From the NCBI GenBank assembly GCA_015680685.1, contig MNCI01030902.1, positions 710,647-774,646 on the forward strand: DNA of 64,000 nucleotides, read 5' to 3'. Below are positions 57,031 to 64,000 of the stretch, piece by piece; within the stretch, counting starts at the first letter, position 1, and each line of letters opens with the position of its first letter. The translations under genes were made by a program, and so were the position numbers. The notes under the pieces are model-generated. The model was not told where the DNA came from. It worked only from the letters and a program-made list of their open reading frames with translations, and ran no database searches. This DNA is from Gnetum montanum. Its lineage: Eukaryota > Streptophyta > Gnetopsida > Gnetales > Gnetaceae.

Positions 57031-58671
57031 CCCACCACCCGACCCGACCCGACCCGACCCCACCCCGGTGCATATCTTTAATTCCTTGTTTATAAATCTG
57101 AATTCTCAGTTATGTTCGCCCATTAGTGTTAACCATAAACTTACCCATTACGAAATTGTGAGGTACGAGTTAGCTTTTTGAAATATTAAGGTTGTTCCAT
57201 CATGTTGCGAGTTAACACTTTTGAAATGTGGTAATTAAAAATATTTGAACCATAGAAAGGATTTAGGTAATTATGATACCCAGCCTAGTCTTCCCCACAT
57301 GATAGATAGACACATTGGCAAGATTCCTAACTTGACTTCCTTGTAGGAGATAGATTTAATTCTAATAAATTAGGTTTATTGAAATGGTTGAAATTGAATT
57401 TTGTCCATAAATTCTTCTCTGTCCAACAAAATCCTACTTTCATAGAAATCCAGCTCTCATGAATTACACAAGTGGCATCCAAAATTCAGTCAATTTCATA
57501 AATAAAGAAAATAAACTTTTGCACTATTAATTAGTCTCAGTATGTCCCTATGTAACTTTCTTGTAATTTGCAACTATTTAATCTATGCTTCTAGTAGGGT
57601 CTCAAGACTCTAAAAATGCATTTCAGGGGGTGCTATGAGAGTATATAGATTTTCTATGCTTCAAGTGAAACAACACTTAAATACCATGGAGCTTCCTAGT
57701 TGCTTCTTAGTCTATTGATGCAATATTAGAGGACTTCCTTTTAATGCTCATTTGCGTTTCATTTTAAATATCATGGAGCTTTACTTCTTGTTGCTTCATA
57801 GTCCGTCGATGCAAGATTTTCCAATGTGATGAACATACATTGCTATTAAGTAGCATTGTGCATAAATTTTTCGACCAAGCCTCATGGTTCATCTTTTCCT
57901 TTCAAATCCTAAACCATAAGAATGTGATTAAAAAGAAAATGTGGAGTGGTTTGAACAAGATTTCATCATCACCTAAACACAAGATTTTAAGCTGATAAGA
58001 ATTCATGGCAAAAGAAACAATTTTATGCTCTACCTTTTATCAAACAAGCAATTCTAAGCCTGGGTGTGGGACCATTTGCCCATTCTACTCCAAGTCTCCT
58101 TCTTTCAATAAATAAAAAATAAGAATGATAATCTGAAATGGTTAAAATAGTATCACTTTTTATAGAGATAATAAGCAAATATAATTAAGTATTAATTCTT
58201 ATTATAGCTTTTCCTTGAATTCTATCAAGATATTATGTTGATTATATGCATAAATATGTGTTACAAATAAAACCTTCCAGAAATTTGTTTTAGGTCAAAA
58301 TTGATAGAACATATATAGAATATTAAAATGAAAATTAATAAATTTTCAAATTAACAATAAGGGGGAAGTAAATTGCGTTTTCAACATGTAATTGTATTTG
58401 ATAATAAGTTTCATGGTATTTAGCTATAACAGAGTTAAGGTAAAGTAACTCTTGAAATAATTATTTAACATCCAATTAAAAATCAAATGCAAATATTTAA
58501 TATAAAATGATACATTAAAATTAAATGTGAACATTTAATATAAAGTGACACATAAGATAAATCTTTAATGGAAACCGAGGCCATTAAATATAAATTATAT
58601 TTTTAAATATTAAACTAGTGTTATCTTTTTAAATATCAAAGTAGTGTTTTACTAGAAATTTTATAGGACAA
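57031..58671. other. Intergenic AT-rich interval
   Basis: It begins with a (CCCGA)n microsatellite at about 57038-57060 and has no further LSF2 exon that I can find. Two diverged copies of a ~60-bp segment (AAATACCATGGAGCTTCCTAG and AAATATCATGGAGCTTTACTT) lie at about 57690 and 57767. Confidence 0.5.
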
Positions 58672-58694
58672 TGATGAGACGCGACCTGCATGTG

Positions 58695-58774
58695 CCGCGA
58701 TATCGCGGCCGTCGCGATATCGCATCCCATGCGATATCACGTCTTCCCCTGCGATATTACGTACGCGATATCAC
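58695..58774. repeat. Array of GCGATATCGC palindromes in the TE-10 U3
   Basis: A perfect 14-bp palindrome CCGCGATATCGCGG lies at 58695-58708. GCGATATCGC follows at 58714-58723, and variants GCGATATCAC, GCGATATTAC and GCGATATCAC at 58731, 58751 and 58765. All lie within 100 bp upstream of the TATA box, the position of transcription-factor sites. TE-8 has three copies at the same place. Confidence 0.85.
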
Positions 58775-58790
58775 GGTCCGCCGCCATATC

Positions 58791-58798
58791 TATAAATA
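58791..58798 (+). promoter_or_regulatory. TE-10 LTR TATA box
   Basis: TATAAATA in the context CCATATC-TATAAATAAGAGG lies directly after the palindrome array. It probably positions the start of the element RNA. Confidence 0.7.
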
Positions 58799-59044
58799 AG
58801 AGGCAGCACTCCCTTCATTTCCAAATCCTGGCTAGAAGTAGCGAAGCTCTGGCAGATTGATCACTCCAGAGTTAGAATTTTTCCCATGTGCCCGCAGTAG
58901 GAGTCCTAGAGTGAACGGCTCTTTATTCGAGCAGCTTGTAACCTGAACCCAAGTTGTGTACGGCAATAAAGACGAACTTGATTGGATAAACCTTGCAGTA
59001 CATGGTTTTATTGTTGTTTATTTACTGCTTTCCTAGTGCGCACA

Positions 59045-59328
59045 AGTACGACTTGATTACGAGCGTCTACGGACGTGTACGGCTAGTCAAGGAATCGGCT
59101 GCTTGTCGCAACGCATGAGTACGACTTGATTACGAGCATTGGCTGCTTGGTAACCCAGTAGCGTATTCCAGGATTCTGCGCTTGGTAATCCCAGTGGTAG
59201 TCCAATGTGTACGGCTAGTCAAGGAATCGGCTACTCATTGCTAGGCTAGAACGTGTGATAAGTACGACTTAGTTACGAGCACCCACGGGTGTGTACGGCT
59301 AGCTAAGGAATCGGCTGCTTATCACACT
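59045..59328 (+). repeat. Three diverged repeats in the TE-10 LTR
   Basis: AGTACGACTTGATTACGAGC followed by GTGTACGGCTAGTCAAGGA occurs three times, starting at 59045, 59118 and 59261, with different spacers. The solo LTR TE-8 has fewer, which accounts for much of the length difference. Confidence 0.75.
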
Positions 59329-59748
59329 TAAGCTAAATAGGTGCCTCAGTACGACCACTTCGAGCACTTGCGTTACGTGTGGTGATCCCAGTAACGATTA
59401 GCGTTTGGTAAGCCACAGTTGCATAGTTCAGGGTGTGTCCGGTAAGTGGGAACGGATGCTGACGCTAGTTAATTTAGACTTAGGACATTAGTTAGAGTTA
59501 GCTTAGTTTCTCAACCCTTTCCTCTGATAGCATAGAAGATAAACCGAAAAATACCAAAAAAATCACATACCTCAGACTTGCTTAACCATACACCGTGACA
59601 CTTACAAGCAAGCCTGGGAAGACAACGAACGATTAACCCCAAGTGTTTCTTGTGGTGTTAAGGCATTTAGTCTGCGGAGTTCGACCGGATCGCGCGTGCA
59701 CGCTCGTATTCGTATGGTTGAGTGTAGGGGTACCTCGCCACTCATCAT

Positions 59749-59767
59749 TGGCGCCGTTGCCGGGGAC
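59749..59767 (+). promoter_or_regulatory. TE-10 primer binding site (tRNA-Asp)
   Basis: TGGCGCCGTTGCCGGGGAC starts one base after the LTR. The first 17 bases are the reverse complement of the 3' end of plant tRNA-Asp(GUC) including CCA, as I know that tRNA. This primer is usual for Athila-type elements. Confidence 0.9.
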
Positions 59768-59893
59768 TAAGTGTTTTTACGCCAATTGAACATAAGGGAT
59801 ATCACTCACATCGTTGTGAGCCTAAAACGAACCTTAGGGTTAATCAGTTAATTCAGAACATAAATAACGGTGAAAATTAGCACACCATTAGAA

Positions 59894-62800
59894 ATGGCTT
59901 CTTCTCATGCAATCAACTCACCTAAGGACAATACAGGAGAAAGTCAGGATCATACGCATAACCGAAATCAACCATGTCCTCAACAATCCAAAGTCACATA
60001 TACTCATCCCGATGAGTATGTGCCGGATTTTACCTTTGTTTTCCATCAAGATGAGCAACTGCGGTGGAGAGACATGCAAGGTAACATCGTGTTACCCCCA
60101 GATCGCTCTGCTCCCAACATGCTTTTCCGTGCCTTGGTACAGATTGGCATGCATGAGCTACTTGTTGAATACATTTTGGATAACCATGACACGAGGGATT
60201 ATCAACCCACAAACGCCCAACGTATTCGGGATGCAAGGCAAGAGAGCCAACATTCACTGTTGAAGGGCAAGGTTCCCCACGTCATTAGTGAAATAGGACA
60301 AGAGGAACCCCTCACGATGGGTTTCTTAGAAAATGATGTTCCTCCTCCTCACTCTAGTGAAGAGGTTAGGCATCAGGGCCTTAGATCAACGATACATATT
60401 CCAGGCTCTAATCCTCGTGAGCACCAACTGTTCACGACAGGAACAACTACTCACACTAATGATGGACTCGTTGATCATCACAACGATCGGGGCCGAAGCA
60501 GCCGAAGAGAAGGCAAGAAACATCACCATGGTGATGGATCCCCTTCTTCTTCTCCTTCATCTCATCATTCACCCTCTCCTTCCACATCTGGGCGCAGCCA
60601 CCATGAGCATAACGTGGAGAGTAAAGGTAAAAGAGATGAAATGCCTCGACAAGAAGGTCGAGAGGAGTTAGTACAAGGGCAAGAACATAGGGAGAATAGG
60701 GAACCACCACGTAGACATCATAGATGTCATGAAAGAGATGATCATGAAGAACCCCTATTCGCAACCCAAAGCATGCTTGATATTAGAGAGGCAGTTAGGA
60801 TTCCCACAAGGCATTTAAAAGACAGTAGGATTAAGCGTTTGGACATAAATAATATCCCACGTTTTGAAGGGGGATACAACACTGATCCTCAACATCATTT
60901 ACAGGCATTCCACGATGCCTGTGCCTTGCAGAACATAGATAATGAGTGGCAGAAACTCAAGTTGTTCCCTAGGACACTCACTAAAGAAGCAGAGAGCTGG
61001 TATCGGTCCTTAGAACTGGAAACCATCAGGAGGTGGAGTACGATGCTTGAATTGTTCAACAACAAATATCAAACATACTCCAGAGTGTCCAATTTGCGTA
61101 AGCAGATCCAAGGCTGGAAACATGGAGCTGATGAATCCTTGGATGCTGCCATGGCCCATTATTATACACTGCTACATCGTTGCTCGGGCCATGGGTATGC
61201 TAAATGGGATCAACTTCGCCACCTCGTGGATGGGCTATGAAATGAAATGAGAAGAACTCTTGGGACTTACGCCCAAGGGAGACTCTCCCAATTAAGAGTC
61301 CATGAAGTTGAAGTTTTGTTGGAACAAGTAGTGTAAGAGGAGGGTGAGCTACGTAAAAGAGAAAGTGCGGAGGAATACAACCGCGATCCCTCCCTTCGCA
61401 AGAAGGGAGTGAAATTCTGTGAGGAGGAGGATGAGTCACCCCTCGCAGAGTTGGTGAACAGGAAAACCATGCCGATCCAAAAGTTAACAATGGAGGTATC
61501 GGCTAAGGTAGACCAAATGTGGGATTCCTTAGACTCACGAATAGAAACAGTCCTAAAAATCGTAGAGGAGTCTAAGGATGAGCAAAGTAGTGACAAAGGA
61601 AAAGTCAAGCGAAGAAACTTTAACCCTGCACATAACAAGGGTAAGGGAAAGATCTTTAACTCCGATGAGGCTGAAAATTCTGATTCAGACAATGATGGTG
61701 GATGTGAGGTCTGCTACTATGACCATCCTAAGGGATGTTGTCCAATTATCTCACATCTGCAGGAGTCTGGGGTGTATGCATTAAATCCAAGACTTAATCA
61801 ACGGCAAACACCCAGAAGGTTACCTTATCCACAAGGTAACCCGAGGCAGTTCCACCAACCCTTGACGTATTATCCAAGTGGAACACCTCCGCAGCCCATC
61901 GAGCAACATCAGCAGTGGCAATACCCACAGTCATGGGGGATGCCACAGCCAACACATCGATACCCTTACCGGCAGCCTGATCCTTATGGTTATTATGTGC
62001 AGCAGCCAGTTTCTCCAGGTGACGCTATGAGTCACACTCCACGCCGTCACTACTACGCTCGGGAGTACTTCAGAAGGACTCCTTCTCCTCCGGGAGACAT
62101 CCCACATTCCGTCCATCCTCTAACTCCACCCGCACCTTTTCCTCAAGTAGTTCCCATAACACCTCCTGCTCCAACAATGCAAGGGGAATTACCTACCCAA
62201 CCGCAGCAACGTCACGCCGCGAGATCTGTAAATATTCAGAGTGTAAATATCCAACCGGACACTAGTTCTGGCGATAACTGTACAAAAAGGAGACCCTTTT
62301 TCAGAACTAGGAGCCCGGATAGGCTCTCGCAACAACAAGCGGACGGGTATATGTATAGGCCTCTAACTACTAACACTTCGGAGCACCCTTCAGTCCAAGG
62401 GAATGTAACGCATACGGTTATGCTAACACATACCGTAACTGACTGGATCAAGGTAGGCCACCTTCCCAGGAAACTAACTGATCCTGGGAGTCCCTTTATT
62501 CATTTGCAGATCGCTGGGAATGCACCACATCGAGCTCTTCTTGACTCAGGTTCCGGAGTCAACTTAATTTCGCGAAAGATGTATCACGCCTGGAACCTGC
62601 CCCAACTTAAGAAGAGCAACATCCAACTAGAGCTGGCAGACCAGTCCATCACTATTCCCTTGGGATTAGTGGAGGATGTTATTACCACTGTGTGTGGTTG
62701 GTCCTACCCAGCGGATTTCCTAGTGATCGATGTTAACAACAACGAAGGGGACTTCCCAATTATAATGGGAAGGGCATGGCTAAGCACAGTAGATGCATGC

Positions 62801-63238
62801 CTTAGGATCCGTGATCTTTCCTTGGAAATCTCCAAGATAAACATATGTGGAAAGATCGAGAAGAGGATAGTTCCATGCATCACATACAGTGATTCATCGG
62901 GTGATGACACGGAGGAAATGTCTCCATGTCACAGGTGTGCCCAGGAAACTCTGCAACAAAGATGCCTGTATGTAGCAACCACACAAGAAGTAGTAGACAC
63001 CCCGTGGTTGACAGCTTCTCGTAGGGGCAAACAAATATGCATGGAACGAACTGAGGAAACTCATGCCAACAACCGTGGCATAGACACATTGGAACGTGAG
63101 CGTCGCCAACTTCCACCCCTGAATTTAAGATCATCAATTGGGAGAAGTTGGGCACTTCTTAGAAATTCAAATAGGCGCTCACTATTTCGGATCTCTCCCT
63201 TACAACTCAGTCATGGGGGAGATGGCCACCTATGCTAA
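59894..63238 (+). pseudogene. TE-10 gag-protease, one frame with two stops
   Basis: From ATG 59894 (MASSHAIN) to the stop at 63236-63238 a single frame of about 1,115 codons is broken only by TGA (61238-61240) and TAA (61334-61336). Domains in order: N-terminal region with VPDFTFVFHQDEQ; a low-complexity Ser/His/Arg-rich linker (about 60500-60700); a capsid-like retrotransposon gag domain (about 60830-61230); a zinc-knuckle-like CEVCYYDHPKGC (61707-61742); a Pro/Gln/Tyr-rich linker (61780-62240); and a retropepsin with ALLDSGSGVNLIS (about 62534) and PIIMGRAWLST (about 62757). The C-terminus is a short tail formed at the deletion join. The stops could be single nonsense mutations or read through. 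No polymerase domain follows. Confidence 0.8.
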
Positions 63239-64000
63239 CCATATGGGGCCCTCAGTTCTTTTTCAGTTTTTGTTTTACACGTTTTTGTTTTACAACGTTT
63301 TTGTTTTACACATTTTTGTTTTACAAATTTCTTTAACTTTTCTTGTTTTTGTTTTACAACATCGTTATATTTTTCTATCTTTTTGTGTGTGTGTGTGTGT
63401 GTGTCATCCATCATGTAAATTCGTCACCCAATAAGTGTTCGGGCCGATGGGATGAACTGTTTTTCATTGATTGCTCATGTTTGGTTTTTACCTTTAAGTT
63501 ACATTGTTGATACTAAGGTATGTTCTTTTGATATGGCAGGCAATGAGATCACTTCATCCATCCATCCATCAAGTCTATGGTTTCCCTTGGCTTGGAAATG
63601 TACAATTTCCCTTTTAATAAGAACTTCAATGAACAGGTGACTGGGCATTTCTCAAACTAAGGAAGGACTCAAGGATTGCAAAGGGTGTGACTTCAAGGGA
63701 ACTTGATGTTTTTGTGTTGGTCATTCACTTGGGTGCTTGGATGTTTTCTTCTTGGGTTTTCTTGTCGTTTCGATGTTACCCAATAATCAGAAGCTGAGAC
63801 AATAAAAATAAGAAGTCTTTGCATGGTGTGGTCCCCACGCATAAAAACATAAAAAACAAAAAAAACAAAAAAGAAAGCAAAGCAAAAAGCAAAAGTGAGG
63901 ATTCAAAGCACACCCCTTAGATGAAATAAAATTTGGGCTGTAAGCACTGGTTATGGAACCAAAGTGTTCCCTCTAACTAAGGCCCTTCTCGCTTTCCATT
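63239..64000 (+). other. TE-10 3' non-coding region
   Basis: Spacer matching TE-6 37760-38640. It has tandem TTTTTGTTTTACA-type repeats (63267-63360), a (GT)n tract (63383-63404) and an A-rich run (63840-63890). No gene. Confidence 0.6.

Larger units (their letters stand above)
58672..59747 (+). repeat. TE-10 5' LTR
   Basis: It has perfect 7-bp inverted ends TGATGAG...CTCATCA, 1,076 bp. U3 is short with a palindrome array, the TATA box is TATAAATA at 58791, a polyadenylation-like AATAAA is at 58965-58970, and U5 holds three related repeats. The solo LTR TE-8 confirms the boundaries. Confidence 0.9.
58672..64000 (+). mobile_element. TE-10: Athila-related element with gag-protease only (continues beyond window)
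   Basis: A 5' LTR (58672-59747), a perfect tRNA-Asp primer binding site and a long gag-pro frame (59894-63238) are followed directly by spacer that matches the TE-6 spacer after integrase (37760 onward). The 2.9 kb of reverse transcriptase, RNase H and integrase present in TE-6 is missing. The join lies at about 63120-63180. The long frame and intact primer site show it is younger than TE-6. It would depend on another element for polymerase and integrase. The 3' LTR and any third ORF lie outside the window. Confidence 0.85.

Noticed and set aside
61267-61692. Minus-strand 141-codon frame
   Set aside because: It is the complement of the TE-10 gag-pro frame, which has clear domains on the plus strand.
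1-64000. tRNA, rRNA and other structured RNA genes
   Set aside because: I searched by eye for tRNA and rRNA signatures; only tRNA-complementary primer sites of retrotransposons were found.

Overview
This is nuclear DNA of a seed plant with a large, retrotransposon-rich genome; a gymnosperm is my guess, not something the sequence proves. It is AT-rich, has no operon structure, and contains only two recognisable host-gene relics: a leucine-rich-repeat gene fragment (about 44.67-45.36 kb) and the first two exons of an LSF2-like phosphoglucan phosphatase (56.24-57.03 kb). Nearly everything else is LTR retrotransposon, intact, nested or decayed. I name the elements TE-1 to TE-10 from left to right.

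Layout: TE-1 (1-3677) is the 3' part of a Tat/Ogre-like Ty3-gypsy element. It sits inside TE-2 (3678-7396), the 3' part of an Athila-like element, which itself sits inside a Ty1-copia gag gene, TE-3 (7397-8515). A Tat-type integrase fragment, TE-4 (8516-9522), and a gene-free AT-rich stretch follow. TE-5 (12894-30354) is a complete 17.5-kb Tat/Ogre-like element with target-site duplication CTTGC. TE-6 (30694-43762) is a complete 13-kb Athila-like element with duplication CATGG. After the LRR relic come TE-7 (46259-50987), a complete copia element with duplication ACCTT, a minus-strand solo LTR TE-8 (51627-52436, duplication CCCTT) and an Athila-like integrase scrap TE-9 (52875-53560). A gene-poor interval then leads to the LSF2 pseudogene. 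TE-10 (58672 to beyond the window end) is a younger-looking Athila-related element that has gag and protease but has lost reverse transcriptase, RNase H and integrase.

The most unusual object lies inside TE-5. Between its protease and reverse transcriptase is about 5 kb that carries a gene on the opposite strand. Six exons on the minus strand (23141 down to 19290) join through GT-AG junctions that all keep one reading frame for 1,073 codons, with no frameshift and about a dozen nonsense codons. The second and third exons resemble a plant NLI-interacting-factor/FCP1-type HAD phosphatase domain with altered catalytic residues; the C-terminal exon looks coiled-coil. The ~5-kb block may itself be an Ogre-type sense intron that is removed to join protease to reverse transcriptase. 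If so, the antisense gene is carried inside an intron of its host element, and its own introns survive retrotransposition because they are antisense to the genomic RNA.

Other recurring themes are arrays of short palindromes in the U3 regions of several LTR families, a long coiled-coil third ORF after integrase in TE-2 and TE-6 with its own promoter-like sequence in TE-6, similar 3' minisatellites in TE-1 and TE-5, and many stop codons that look like C-to-T decay of glutamine codons. All retroelement genes here except the TE-10 gag-pro frame are visibly broken.
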